Assembly (NCBI RefSeq): GCF_000002865.3
Contig: NW_001865074.1
Span: 252,204-316,203, forward strand
Length of the DNA stretch: 64,000 nt
Direction: 5' to 3'
Source of the DNA: Monosiga brevicollis MX1
Taxonomy: Eukaryota > Opisthokonta > Choanoflagellata > Craspedida > Salpingoecidae
Shown here: positions 21,711-34,400 of the stretch, one piece after another
Numbering within the stretch: position 1 is the stretch's first letter
Layout: each line of letters begins with the position of its first letter
Notes under the pieces: generated by a model
Told to the model about the DNA's origin: nothing
The model's database searches: none
What the model saw: only the letters and a program-made list of their open reading frames with translations
Position numbers and translations under genes: made by a program

Positions 21711-24700
21711 ATGGCTTTTAAAGACTTGATCAATCACTCGTGGCAGGCTGAACCGCAAAAGCTGCTTCGCGATGCGCCCAACACCACCCGTTCTTCGGCT
21801 CAGCTCTGGCTGGCCAAGAGCCTCAACGCCGTTTGTGCCAACAAAGACGGCACTTACGCCATCGTGGGTGGCCGCGAAAGTGCGTAGCAAGGCTTGATTC
21901 AAGCTACATCATGGCCACATGAGCACATGAACCTACACGCTTCCTCGCTTGCCCAGTGTCCGATCTTGGTCTGCATGAGCGCTTGCGCTTGCTGTCCTCA
22001 ACCCCCCTTATCTGCCTCCGCAGTTTTGCAGTTGATCACCTATGATGCCAACGCCAATGAGCTCCTGGTGAAGAACAACCTGCGCCGTGGTCGCTCCAAC
22101 TTGGACCATAGCTGTAACGACATTGCCTGGCAGACCATTGGCAGTACGTGGGCCTGCTTGGCTCGCACTCACGGCACCGCTCGGGCAGATTGTGCCAAAA
22201 TGTCATCTCAGCCTGCTTTCCGCCCCTGCCATAGGCGAACATGTTGCCACCGGTGCCGCCAGTGGCTCTGTCGTCCTCTGGGATGTAAACATAGCCGAGA
22301 AAGGCCCAATCAACGTCAGTCATGCCTCTTTCTCTGGGCATGTTTGCTGCCTAGGCATCCAGCTTACAAAACCTCCCCGCGCACACACACACACACACTT
22401 GACCAACCATGTATCGGAACGCTGCTTTCATGGCACCCTTAGCGAACGGTACTTGAGGCGCAAGGCCGTGCCATCAACACGGTTACTTTTTCGCCGACGC
22501 GAGCCACAGAGCTGCTGGCGGGTGGTCAGGGCGGCATTTGCACGCTCTGGGACATTCGTGGCCCCAGCGCCAGCGCGGCTTTCAAAACCAGAGATCCCAT
22601 TCGCAAGGTATGGCCCTCCTGTGCTGTGATGCACCATCTCCCATGCATTCTGTTGTCAACGATCTCTCAACATACCAATCCACTTTCAATCGTCTTTGAC
22701 AACGTCGAATTAACCATGTCTGCGCTCTTGACAAACGGCGGCCTGAATCATTGCGCCTATCCTGTCACTTGCCTCTGGTATCCTTCACCTACCTCTGGCT
22801 AGCTTGCTTACTCGCCCAGCACGGACGGTGTGCATTTTGCGGCTGCTCTCGAGTCGGGTGAGGTACACATATTTGATGTGCGTCAAGAACGGCCGCTCCA
22901 CCGCTTCAAGTCACATCAAGGCCCCTGCTACGCCGTGGCCTGGCATCCTACTACCAAGGGTCGCCTAGCAAGCGGTGGTCGTGACCAAAGCATTCGCATC
23001 CTGTCCGTATCTACTGCCCCCGCCTTCTTCTCTCAGAGCTCTGCTTGTCGTGCCGCCCCACACTACAGCCTCTCGCTCATTTTTGATTGCTTGCGGCGTC
23101 TTTTGACGTGATGAGCAGGGACGTGGAAAACCCAACCTCGTATGATCGGCGCCTCTTCAGCATCGCATCGGTCCAGCAGGTTCTGTGGCGCCCCCTTTTC
23201 AAGGATCATCTAGCCAGGTGCGCCGCCTGCTCGTCCGTCTGGCTGCGACAACCGTTCCAAGCCAGCAAATGCAACGGTCTGACCGGCATGTTGCCGCTGT
23301 AGTTGTGCCTTCATCAATGACCCGATCATCAATGTCTGGAACCTGAGTCGCCCCTACTTTCCCACTCTACAACTCCATCGGCCACGAGACATGCGGCCCA
23401 CCCCAAGCACCCCAGCCGCTGCGGCCTCGATTGGCGAGCCCGTGTCTGGTTTCCTCTGGGGTCAAGATGGACGTGATGTCATGCTGGCATGCTACAAGGC
23501 AAGTGCAAGAGCATTCCCTCTTTTCGCCGCAGACTTGCGCCCTCTTACCCTCAGGCCTTTCGCCGCTCCCTGTTCACTCATCATGCTTGTTGGAATGCTA
23601 GGATGGCTTGGTCGTTCGCCATTCCATTTCCAGCGGCTACGAACCTCGCCATGAGCTGGAAGCGCAGTGCGCTGGCTTTGCCTGGGGCGCAGATCTAGCC
23701 TTTGCTACCTTCAAGTACGGTCCTTCCTGCGAGCTAATAATAGCCCAAATACCCGTGCCAGAATATCAGAGCCAATAAAGACAAACGATTCGATCGCAGG
23801 CTCACGTTTATCTGCCATCATTATCTCTGGTTCTGTGCACTTTGGGCCGTGCAGAGGTAATCAACCGGCTGCGGCCGCCGCAGCCAAGTCCACGGTGAAG
23901 CGACGCTCCCTCTTGCGTGACCGCGTGACTGTTGCCGACACCACCCCTAAACAAATGGCGGAAAGCATGATTGAGGTCACAGTCCCCGTTCCACCCGAGA
24001 CGGCCCCGCCCCCGGCAACCATGCGCCCATCAGCAACATCGTCATCGCATGCCGTTCCCGCCAATGCCAAAGCGGCCAGCAGTCAGCGCCACGCTCACAG
24101 CCAAAACAAAAATGGCTCTCAGTCTTCGCTACACCCAACCTCGGACAAGCCTAACAGACTGGGCTGCTTGGAAATGTCGCAAGCTGCCCAGAAACTCCTG
24201 TTGTCTGAGCAGGAGCGCTTGGCTGCCCTACGCTACCTCGCGTGCAACTACGTGCTGAAGGGCTACGAGCGCCGGGAACTTTGCAAACGAAACGCTGCCG
24301 TGGCGCGTGCGGTGGAGCGCGAGGATCTCGCTTTGGTAGGTTTTTGATCTGAAGCCAATAACCAACGTTTGACCAGACCGGGATAATCTCCATCTTCTTG
24401 AAAAGTGCCGCTTACAATGTCGTCTACCGTTGCAACAGACGTGGGAGGCCTTGGCTGCTTGCTTGCTCGTAACAGCTGTATCACCTCCGCGTCAATCCTC
24501 GATGGCCAATTTGAATTCCACCAGGTACACTGGTATCGGCAGTTCTCTTCATGGCGCGTTGGCACTGTACCGAGCTTGTCATCGCGCCTCACGCCTGCTC
24601 CGCTGGCGCCTCACTGTTCTCAACCAACATCTAGCGCTGCCCCAACAGCTCCCACAGAGCAACCTCGCGAGCCCGAGCAAGCAAATCCAACGATGCTCCA

Positions 24701-26059
24701 CGAGGCTGAGTCATCGCGAGACATTGTTGTGTCTGACCTGAAAGAGGAGGTTTGTTTTTAGCGATGACCACGTGCTCCTGTCGCTGCACGCGACTGTGTT
24801 TGCCTTGTCTTGGCTCTATGCGTAACAGGATTCTCCATTTAGGCGTTTGGAAGGAGGCAATATCTGGCAGCAGAAGATGAGTCTTCGGGTGGAGAAGAGG
24901 AATCACTCCCTCAAGCGGCACACGAATTTTTCTGTACGTCTGTTGCCTTCAATCCTCTCCGGCGCATGCCCAATCACTATCACATCCTCAAGCCTTGGTG
25001 ACATCTCGTTCGTAGCGGGTTCCGAGGGCTTTTTTGTGCCAGAAATTCTAGCGCGCAACACGGGATCGCGCATTGTCAACCACAACGAAGTGCAGCAAGA
25101 CTTTCCTGTTGGGTCCATTTTATCCGCGACGTTATGCTTCTATGCGGACCAGGGTGACGTGCAAATGTGCGTTTGAGCCGAGATTCCGAGGCAGCTGCGT
25201 TGAAGTGAAGCTCGTGCGATCAAAACAAAAGCCCCCAGAGTCATTTCTTTTCTTTTCTTTTTTTTTTTTTCTTTTTTTGTTTTTTTGGTCCTTGTACTAC
25301 TAGGTGCTCCCACCTGTTGGTTGTTTTTGGCAACCAGGTGGATGAAGGCTTTGAACCAGCTTTGCAACGACAATGCATCATGGCTTATGGTGAACAGTTG
25401 ATGCAGTTGGGCATGTCTCTTCAGAGGTCAGTATCTGGCACAACTGGAATCGCATCCATTATCAGACCGGATGCACATCTGGTCATCAGCTTGCATATAC
25501 CTGACTGAGGCATGCAATGGGTGGCACGCGAGATAGGACGGCGATCCTCAAGGCCAGCACGCTAGAGGAGCTACGCGATCTCAATCCCCCCGCCATGGGC
25601 CAGGAGTGCTTGACCTGCGTCGGCCCCAAGGGCGCCACTACCATCCCAGCTGGCGGTGTCTGTCCGCTCTGTCGGCTTCCTTGTACGGTGATGCTTCCTT
25701 GAACTCGATTCCGAAGCGGGCAACGCAGGCATGCTCGAGTCATGGTCTTGATTGCCACTTTGCTCATTGCATGCATGCTTCTTGCAGCCATCTGTGCCAT
25801 TTGCCACCAGGTCGTCCGAGGCATTGCCAGCTGGTGCCAAGTAAGTTTTGATCAGCAACTACTCGTGGCGCAGATTGCAGCAAGAATATCAAACGCTGGC
25901 TCACGCACACCCAACTGGTCGTGCTTTCTGCAGGCCTGTGCCCACGGTGGCCATCAAGAGTGCATGCGAGAATGGTTTGCGAAGGAAAATTTTTGTCCAA
26001 CGGGCTGCAATCATTGCTGCCGGCCTGACCTCATCAACGATCGGGTGGCTATGGCCTGA
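21711..26059 (+). CDS. WDR24: WDR24 homologue, GATOR2 subunit
   Basis: The ATG at 21711 starts MAFKDLINHSWQAEPQKLL. Spliced exons give an N-terminal WD40 propeller: NDIAWQTIG, VATGAASGSVVLWDV, INTVTFSPTRATELLAGG, ICTLWDIRG, GEVHIFDVRQERPLHRF, VAWHPTTKGRLASGGRDQ, then INVWNLSRPYFP. A linker follows, then the Zn-binding C-terminus: CLTCVGPKGATT with CPLC, then CAICHQVVRGIASWCQ spliced to ACAHGGHQECMREW and NFCPTGCNHCC, the WDR24-type RING-like end. GATOR2 is a positive regulator of TORC1 at the lysosome. Many short introns interrupt the gene. One, 23499-23601, has a GC donor. The stop is at 26057-26059. Exact exon edges between 24350 and 25500 were not all resolved. Confidence 0.88.
23499..23601 (+). 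other. GC-AG intron in WDR24
   Basis: The donor is CTACAAG|GCAAGT, a perfect GC-type consensus, and the acceptor is TGCTAG|GATGGC. The junction MLACYK-DGLVVRH keeps frame with the family-specific sequence on both sides. The nearest GT (AAGTGC) would shift the frame. Confidence 0.8.
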
Positions 26060-26711
26060 GAGCCGTGTTTGTCTGCTGCGGGCGGGAGGAAGGACCTTAG
26101 ATGTCGAGGCCCAGTTGCCAGTTGTCAATGTATGCGTTCGAATTCAAGATCACATGGTAGTTTTCACTGTCGACCAAACGGAATGACAAGCATGTTGGTA
26201 AAACAAAGCAAGATGGTTCATTCGTCGGCTAATATACATTAAGACTGGGCGTTTTCGACACTGCACGCAGAATACCGCTGCATTTCTGAGTCAATTTCAA
26301 TTTCGTATCCTTTTCAAGCAGCAACAAAATGGAATGTCAAAGCCAGATACGAAATCCCCAGTGACATACCCAAGCGTCCCGTTTATGAAATTGACATGTG
26401 AATAATTTTTTCATATTGATGCCTTGCTTGTGGCCGACGATGGCGCATGGATGTACATGACGCGTGCGCTCGCTCCCTCTGGTCACGGCACCTGGCGGAT
26501 GCATCCAATTTTCAAAGGTCAAAAGTGAATTCAGATTAAATTTGAAAATTTGGTTGTTTAAATTGGATGTGCACTCTTGTCATTTGCACCTTGCACGAAA
26601 TGTCCACGCGAGAGAAGGCTTAATGGGCTGATGGGTAATAATATCACTCGGACGCGCCCGAACGCGATGGTGGTTGCAAGTACGATGAATCGAGGATGCT
26701 AGTTGCTCGAA
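26060..26711. other. Convergent intergenic region
   Basis: 652 bp between the WDR24 stop and the AP180 stop. It is AT-richer than flanking exons. It presumably contains both 3' untranslated regions. No gene is recognised. Confidence 0.6.
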
Positions 26712-28581
26712 TTATGCCTCAGTTTCTTCTTCAGACATCTCTATCCGGACGCGAGAATCCATGTGACTCATGGTTGTGGAGTGGGCGGTCATCTCTCCGT
26801 GTGCTGCCTGGGTCATGGCCTGGCGTTCGGAAGCCGTCTTTGTGCCGTACTGCTCAACAAATTGTCGCAGTGCTGGGAGGAGCGAGGTTGGCGCCTAACA
26901 TTGATGTGCAAACGAAAACAAGAAAATTATCTCAAAATTCCAGAAAAAAAGAAAAGAAAAGAAAGAAAGTAAAACACAACACAACAACAACCGAGAAAGG
27001 ATCGACAAAGGAGAGAGCGCATGACACCAAGCACTTGGCACGGCGACCAAGAACCGGCGAAACAGGAGGATGACCGGCCTTACCTCGGCCAGGGCAGGAA
27101 TGTCACGCTGGTCTTGAAGTCCAGATTGGTGACACAAATAGGCCAGCTGGTCAATGTCGATGCATTGCTGAGCAAAACGTTCGTAGAGGGCCAGATGGGC
27201 GGCAGCCTCGGTTTTGCTCATTTTGAAGAAGCGCTCTAAACGGAAAAGTGGTATTGACACCATGAGAATGACTATCACGGGCTGACAAGGAGACGGCTAA
27301 AGACGCGTGAGGCTATGCGAGCATTCGTACCAAGAACATTGAGCATGGCGTCATTTTGGCAGACGAACAGTCGCATGCTGTCGTTAAAGCACAGGCGAAA
27401 AACTTCTTGCAGAATAACATCCTGAAGGAGCTGGGATTGCGGCACGGGAGCAGGGATGGGTGTCCGACCCTCAATGCCTCGAGAAGCTCGAAGAATGTCG
27501 AGTAGAGCCTCGGTTAGTGTTTGTAGGGTTTGCACCGTCCCGGGGAGCTATACATGGTAGGGGGTTGATGATGGTGGCAGCAATGAGCGAGTCAACGGGC
27601 ATGGTCTCGATCAGCGGGCCAGGTGCAGATGGAGGTGGAGGAGTCGGGGAAACCCGTGACACTGTGGTGTGTGATCGGCACCTGACATACCGCATCCGTT
27701 TTGTCAGTGTGATAGAAGGATGTCTTGTTTCTGTAAGTGAATGCATGAGCCCACGTGATAAGCATGGCAGGATAGGGCTTGGAGAGCCAGACGGAGAAGC
27801 CAGCTGGTCGGCAGTTTTGCACGAGCACGCCCCTCAGGCTATGGGCTGCAGTGCTCTGGGGCTGGGGGCGGGGCCAAGCGAAACGAGATCTCACCCAGTG
27901 CGTGCATGGCAAACGTCGTAGCCCATCTTTTGCTGAGCTTGCAGCTTAGCACGTATGTACTTGGCATAAAAGCGCACCATTAGGCTGAAAGCCTCGCCGA
28001 ATGGGGCCTTGGTGTCGTGAAAATCATCCAGCTCGAGATGAGTCGCGCGCGTCACAAAGCAATTTGAGGTACGCTGCGAGCAAGTTGGAACCCGACACAG
28101 GAGATGCATGAGCTTGCTTCAAGACGCCAATTGTTGAGGACAGTCTTGGGTCGGGAGGGGGGCTGGTGACGGGCGAGGCAAGGGGGCGGGGCTGACCTCA
28201 TGACCATCACGAAGGAGGTGGTGGATGACAAGCAGGGTTTTGGCCACGACGATCCAGTTGGTGGTAGAACTGGCACGCTTGATGAGGGCGTCAACAATGT
28301 CGTTGGGTGGTACGTCGCTGCGGAACGACAGCAGCAGCAGTGCTGCCACCACAAGGTCGTGTGACACAGAGCGCACCATCGAGTGAGTGTGGGCGCGCGA
28401 GCGGATCTCGGTCAGTCAACATCGATCACTGACCCTTGACGTGCTTGATCTTTGGAGCCGCGTAGGTAGAGTCTGTTGCCTTGATAACGGCGCGATCCCA
28501 TGCATTATCCGTCACAGCGGCTGCCATCTTCTCCCGAAAGGAGCGGCCCCTCGCCCCAGTCGACTGTCGTCGCGCCGCCAT
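26712..28581 (-). CDS. PICALM: AP180/CALM-type ANTH-domain protein
   Basis: The start at 28581 (MAARRQSTGARG) is followed by AVTDNAWDRAVIKATDSTYAAPKIKHVK, matching the ANTH entry helix and its Lys/His phosphoinositide-binding KIKH-type motif. Next come VDALIKRASSTTNWIVVAKTLLVIHHLLRDG (compare NSSWVVVFKALITTHHL of animal AP180/CALM), RTSNCFVTRATHLELDDF, LLDILRASRG, CFNDSMRLFVCQNDAMLNVL and RFFKMSKTEAA. The last exon (26894-26712) joins at IPALAE-APTSLLPALRQF, the expected end of the ANTH fold, and adds only about 45 further residues ending MSEEETEA. ANTH proteins bind PI(4,5)P2 and recruit clathrin and SNAREs during endocytosis. The long tail with DPF, NPF and clathrin-box motifs is absent. 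Introns are GT-AG. Confidence 0.88.
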
Positions 28582-28762
28582 TTTGCTCACAGGAGAGAGA
28601 GAGAGAAGAGAGAGAAGAGAGAGAAGAGAGAGCAAATGCGCGTCACTTGAATAAAAAGGGGTTAATTAGAAATATCGTCACAGGCTTCGCTACATCAAAA
28701 TACTTGTCTGACAATTTGGACTGACGCAGTTAAATCAGCACAGGTAGCTCATGATCACTGAG

Positions 28763-28820
<58 letters not shown>

Positions 28821-29232
28821 CGTTACGTGAGCGTGAATGAAAGGGCAGCGGGGAGTAACAGCGGATGGCAGCGGGACGGGAGGGCAGCGGGGCGCGACGG
28901 ACAGGGTGAATTAGATGAGCATTGGACGGAGAGGCAACGTGCTGCATATATCCCTGCTCTCATATGATGTCTTGGCGCTGGGTGACTTGCCAGCCAAGGC
29001 GAGGCGACGACGTCAGGGAGACGAGAGCAGGCAAGCCATTTTTTTTCCGTTTCGACGAGGTGACGTGAGCCAGGACCTCTCAGATTCGCGGCGACCACAC
29101 GTATTACGGCGCTCGTTGCCCACCGAAAGAGCTCCCATTCTCTTTTTGCAGTCTCTTTCTGGTGTGGTCGTGTTTGTCTTTGCTTTGAGTGCGTCTGCCG
29201 GTTGAGAAGTGTGGACGCCATCGAACAGCATC
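28582..29232. promoter_or_regulatory. Divergent promoter region, AP180/CHMP1
   Basis: 651 bp between divergent starts. A GA tract (28591-28631, CT on the AP180 coding strand) lies 10 bp upstream of the AP180 ATG, and a (TG)n repeat occupies 28764-28819. No TATA box was recognised. A shared promoter is inferred from layout. Confidence 0.45.
28764..28819. repeat. (TG)n microsatellite
   Basis: About 27 perfect TG units between two divergent genes. Confidence 0.97.
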
Positions 29233-30543
29233 ATGGATAAGCAAATGTTTAATCTAAAGGTCAGCTGTCTTGCGCGGCGCCTTCTGTGACCCGATGTTCC
29301 ACCAGTGGCCAAGGATCTCATCATCGTTCCTCCTGGTCTCGCCTCTCTTACGTTTCTCTGATTTTGGTTCCGTTAGCTGGCGGTCAAGCAGCTAGAGCGC
29401 ATGGCCAAGAAGGCGGAGAAGGATGAAAAGTCGGAGCGCACCAAGATCAAAAAGGCAAGCGAGCAGATGTCATCCGGCTTGCTGGGCGTATGCTTTGTAC
29501 ATTGGCGCTTCAGGGATCGTGTGCCTCATGGACTCGGCGCGGGCTGGCATCAACCCCTATAGGCCATGGAGAAGGGCAATCAAGAGAATGCCCGCATTCA
29601 TGCCGAAAACGCGATTCGCAACCACAATCAGCACACCCAGTTTCTGCGCATGTCCGCGCGTGTTGATGCCGTGGTGCAGCGCGTACAGACAGCCATCACC
29701 ATGCAAAAAGTGTCCGTTTCCATGAAGGGCGTCGTTAAGAGCATGGACCGTGCCATGAGCGCCATGAATCTCACGCAGGTTTGTCGAGTCGCCCCACCCA
29801 CCTTTGCGCGCGTTGCAAGCACACAACTGCGCCCTCCAGAGGGTCACGTTGCAAGTCGTGGGCATCGTGGCTGTGCATGGACATATCCACACTGAAACTC
29901 ACCCATCTGCGGCTGGGGTCTGGTTGGGTGAATGTAGCTGAGTCAACTGATGGAGAAGTTTGAACAGGTGCGTGTGCTCGTGTGCCAACTCGGCTGTGTT
30001 CGTGCCATTGGTCCGGTGCCCTCTCCCTCACCACATGGGCGTCACTCTGCGTAGCAATTCGAGGACCTTGATGTTCAAACGGCCGTTATGGACGGTGCCA
30101 TGTCCTCCACCACTGCACAATCCATGCCTCCGGTAAGCATTTGTTTGCCCGTGCCGTTTGTGTGAGGAGTTATGGTGGGGCATGCCCGAACCGAGTGTGG
30201 TAGAAACTTGGTATCTGACGTCTCTTGAACGCGTCTGTCCCGCTTTGACCTTTTTGCTGGAAAACAGGATCAAGTGGATGCGCTGATCAATCAAGTCGCC
30301 GATGAGCATGGGCTCGAGCTTGGAGAAGCATTGGGGTCAGCGCCCACCGCTGCCCAGCAAGCTGCCGCCGAACAGGTTCGCATGACATTGCCATTTTGCC
30401 GACTCGTGCTCGCACCCACCATTTGAGTCTTGCTTGGATGCGTCTTTTGTGCGCACACGTCCTCAACGCACATACACGCTCGCCTGCTGTGTTTTTAATA
30501 GGACGACCTCTCCCAGCGACTGGCGCGCTTGCGCGAACAGTGA
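29233..30543 (+). CDS. CHMP1: CHMP1, ESCRT-III subunit (Vps46/Did2)
   Basis: Seven exons (29233-29259, 29377-29454, 29563-29778, 29938-29967, 30055-30132, 30268-30375, 30502-30543) sum to 579 nt, 192 residues, close to the 196-199 of animal CHMP1. Conserved blocks are MDKQMFNLK, ERTKIKKAMEKGNQENARIH, FLRMSARVDAVVQRVQTAIT, VVKSMDRAMSAMNL, FEDLDVQTAVMDGAMSSTT and the C-terminal MIT-interacting motif DLSQRLARLREQ. It is a basic N-terminal helix bundle plus acidic C-terminal autoinhibitory tail protein that recruits VPS4 for membrane scission on endosomes and at cytokinesis. The intron at 29455-29562 is GC-AG; the others are GT-AG. Confidence 0.97.
29455..29562 (+). other. GC-AG intron in CHMP1
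   Basis: The donor is CAAAAAG|GCAAGC and the acceptor is CCCTATAG|GCCATG. It joins KIKK to AMEKGN, exactly the conserved CHMP1 sequence. No GT dinucleotide in the vicinity would keep this reading frame. Confidence 0.85.
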
Positions 30544-31488
30544 TTGCATGCTGGCTCTCCTGTTCTTCATCCATGGTCAAATGTCTTTCCCACCTTTGTT
30601 CTGTTACCGGTGCATCCCGGCTTGTGTGCCGTGTGCTATCAAGGGTTGCTCGGATCACACCGACCAGCCCAGTGCCTGCCCCTTAAGCTCCTCCTAATCC
30701 ATCCAAGATGGCTCCACCAGCTTGTCAGCCTTTTCATCCAGCTTACAAGCAAAACCCCATCTCATCCAATTACCGTGTTACATGTGGACACTGCTCAGCC
30801 GTTACGCATCCATCGTTACCAAATGTCAGATTTAGTTCGAACCGAAAACAGGTGTCAACACATGTTGTGTTTAACCTTGTGGTGGCACTTCTGGTTGAGA
30901 GCCGGCGCTGAGTCTCTCTCTCTCTCTCGGTGCGGCGCACACTGACTGACCTTGACCTGACTGGTGATGGGGGGGGAGACGGGTGGGCTGGGGAGGGGTC
31001 AGGGGGAGGTGTGTGTGCGCGTGTGCGCGTGTGCGCGTGTGTGAGATTGGGGCGGGGAATGGAAGGGGAGGGGGAAAATGCAGCACGGATCGTGCAGATA
31101 AAGTGAATGGCTTGCTTGATGCCATCTGATGGCTCACCCTCGTGTCTCATCTCATGGCCCTCTTCTTCTTTTTTTTTTCTCGTGTGCAGCAAGTGTAGGC
31201 TTGTGCTTGGTTGAGGGTGGGCGTTGTGACACGCTTGCTAAGCTGCGCACTCTTTTATTGCTCCAACACTTTCTCCAGCTCACGCCACGGCGATCAGTTC
31301 CGTGGAGGGTTTCATCAAGATAGCCGCATTTCGACCGAACGTACGTCAACGTTCTTGTCCCGTACACGCGCGCCGAGGCGCCCCCTAGCCAGGACCAGAG
31401 TGTGGCGCGCCTTGTTGCTTGTGCTCAAGGCTCGTTTGCTTGTGCTTCATGCCTCGTCTGCTCTAGTCGCTGGCCTGAAATCGCCACC
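30544..31488. other. Intergenic region between CHMP1 and EFTUD2
   Basis: 945 bp, both neighbours on the plus strand. It contains a short CT tract (about 30911-30930), a G-rich stretch (30965-31005) and a GTGTGCGC repeat (about 31009-31043), plus a T run at about 31167-31180. No gene is recognised. Confidence 0.6.
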
Positions 31489-34400
31489 ATGGACAACGAC
31501 CTGTATGATGAGTTTGGCAACTACATCGGTCCCGATCTGGACTCGGACGATGAGGTCGAGGAACTTCCCGATGAGGAGCACTTCCAAGAGGCTCGCACCC
31601 ACGCCATGATGGTTCGTACTCACACAAGCGCAGTCCTGACAGGCCAATCACACTTGTCTTTCGTGGTTGGTGTGTGTCGATGCGAGTGGCGCGAGTGTGT
31701 CAGCCTTACGATCTCGCTCTGTCCACGGCAGGATGACGATGAGGACGATGAGGCCAGCGCGCAGATCCCCGAGGCGACTGGCATGGATCAAGAGCCAGAT
31801 GTGTCAGCCAGTCAAGCCATCGTGCTGCATGAGGACAAAAAGTATTATCCAACCGCCGAAGAGGTTTACGGCCCTGATGTGGAAACCGTCGTTCAGACCG
31901 AGGATGCACAAATGCTCTCAGAGCCCATTGTGGCACCCGTGCGCAAGGTCGCTCACACACAGCTCGAAGATGAGCTTCCAGCTACCGTCTATGAGAAGGA
32001 GTGCGTTTCGACTTTTGCTTTGCAGCGTTTTTTCCCCCTTGCCCTCCCCTATTCTTTTGAGTTTGCGGCCAGCGCGCATCCTCATGGCTTCCCCGCCATG
32101 GTCTCCGGTCTGCTGTATCGTCACCTGACTTTGGACTTCTTGCCATTCCTTCCCGCGTAACCATCCCATCCAAAAAAAAAGGTTTTTGGCCCGCATGATG
32201 GAAACACCAGAACTGACGCGCAACGTCGCCTTTGTTGGACATCTCCACTCTGGTAAATCGACCCTCCTGGATATGCTCATTGAGGAGACCCACGAGGTGG
32301 AATGGGGTCCGGAAGCCACCACCAAGCCCATTCGCTACGGCGGTACGTGCTTGACTATGCTCTTGTGCCACAAGGAGCTATTTTTCTTTTGTTTTCGTCC
32401 TATACCGCGCTAAGACCGCTGCCCGGTGCTTGTGCTCACAACACGCGGCCGTGTAGACATGCTGTTCACCGAGCAGGAGCGTGGTTTGTCCATCAAAAGC
32501 ACGCCCATGACGTTTGTACTGCCAGATACACGTGGCAAATCACATCTGGTCAACGTCATGGACACGCCAGGCCACGTGGATTTTATCGATGAGGTGACCG
32601 CTGCGGTGCGCCTGGCCGATGGCGTCGTGGTCGTTGTTGATGCCGTCGAAGGCGTCATGCTCAACACGCATCGGGTCATCAAACAAGCCGCACTGGCCCG
32701 AGTGCCCATCACCCTCATCATCAACAAGGTCGATCGCCTCATCCTTGAGCTCAAGCTGCCCCCTGCCGACGCCTACCACAAGCTCAAGCACACCCTTGAC
32801 GAGGTCAACAGCATCGTCATGACGTATAGCGAGGGTCTCGAAGACGTTGCCTTATCCCCTCTCAAGGTCCGAGTCCTTTTCAGACCCCGTACACCCCCGG
32901 ATTTCTTTCGAGCCTTCAATCTTGCATTGGCGCCACGGCATCGGTCCATGGCCCACACAGCCTTGACCTCCCTTCTGACTCGCTTTTCCAGCTCACGGGG
33001 TGATTTGATTTTGCGCCTGTCCTACGTTGTCCGGGCTTGTTGCATGCTGGGCCTTGCGATAGGGTAACGTGTGTTTTGCCAGTGGTCTGTATGGATTCTG
33101 TTTCAACTTGTTCTCCTTTAGCAAGCTCTACCAGGAGCACTATGCCGCCGATTTCAATCCCATTGCTCTGGCGCAACGGTTATGGGGTGACCTGTGGTTC
33201 AACGAGGAAACTCGTTCCTTCGTCCGCAAGCCACCCAACAGCAAATCCAACCGCTCCTTTGTACAATTTATCCTCGAGCCCATGTACAAGCTCATGGGAC
33301 AGGTGTGTTTTTGTTTGCCACGAGCTCGCCGCCGTTGCGCCGTGCAGAACACGTCTTTTTCTCATTCGCATCGTACCATGCTTCAAAATTAAACTCCATT
33401 TTTTTTGGTTTTGAATAGGTTGTCGGAGACGTTGATGGTTCTCTGGAATCCACCCTGCGGGATGTTGGCATCTCACTTAGCCACGAGGAGCGCAAACTCA
33501 ACATCCGCCCTTTGCTCAAGGTCGTTTGCCGCCGCTTTTATGGCGAGTCTCTGGGCTTTACTGACATGCTCCGTGACTTTGTCCCTTCGCCCGTGGCCAA
33601 TGCTCCACGCAAGGTGCGTGATCGATGCCCTGCTTGCAAATACAGAAGACTGGTCTCGTCACACGCTCCTGTCGTCGGGTCCTCGGAGATTCCCAATCAA
33701 TGGCTGTCGTTGGCCAAGCACCCAGACAAGCTTGTCTAAGAGCTTGTTCCTCATACCGGCCTGCATTCGTACATCAACTTTCTGTGCTCCCCGTTGCAGG
33801 TGGAGCTCAACTACTCAGGGCCTTTGAGCGAGGACGATGAGCTGGCTCGTGCTATGATGACGTGCGACCCCAAGGGCCCGCTCATGGTCAACATCACCAA
33901 GTTGCTGGTTTCGCAGGACGGCTCACGTTTCGATGCCTTTGGTCGGGTCATGAGTGGTACCCTCGAGGCACACACAGATGTCAAGGTGGGCCAGCGCCTG
34001 TGCTCGATTTGTTTATGGTCACTACCCCTGTGTTCTGGTCTTTCGCTTTGAGGGCGGCAGGAGCTGTTTGTATGCGCCTCTGCACCTCAAGGTTCCAGCA
34101 GGGCAGCTCATGGATCATGTGCCCATGTCACTGTCTAGGTGTTGGGAGAGAACTACACGGTCGACGACCCGGAGGATTCTTGCATCGAGCGCATTTCCCA
34201 CTTGTATGTGTCAGAGGCTCGCTACCGCATCGAGGTCAACCGGGTGCCTGCCGGCAACTGGGTGCTGATCCAAGGCATCGACGCACCCATCAACAAGACG
34301 GCCACCTTGACTGATGCAAAGAGCGACGATGATGTACATATCTTCCGCCCACTCAGTTTTGATACCACCGCACCGATCAAGATTGCCGTGGAACCCGTCA

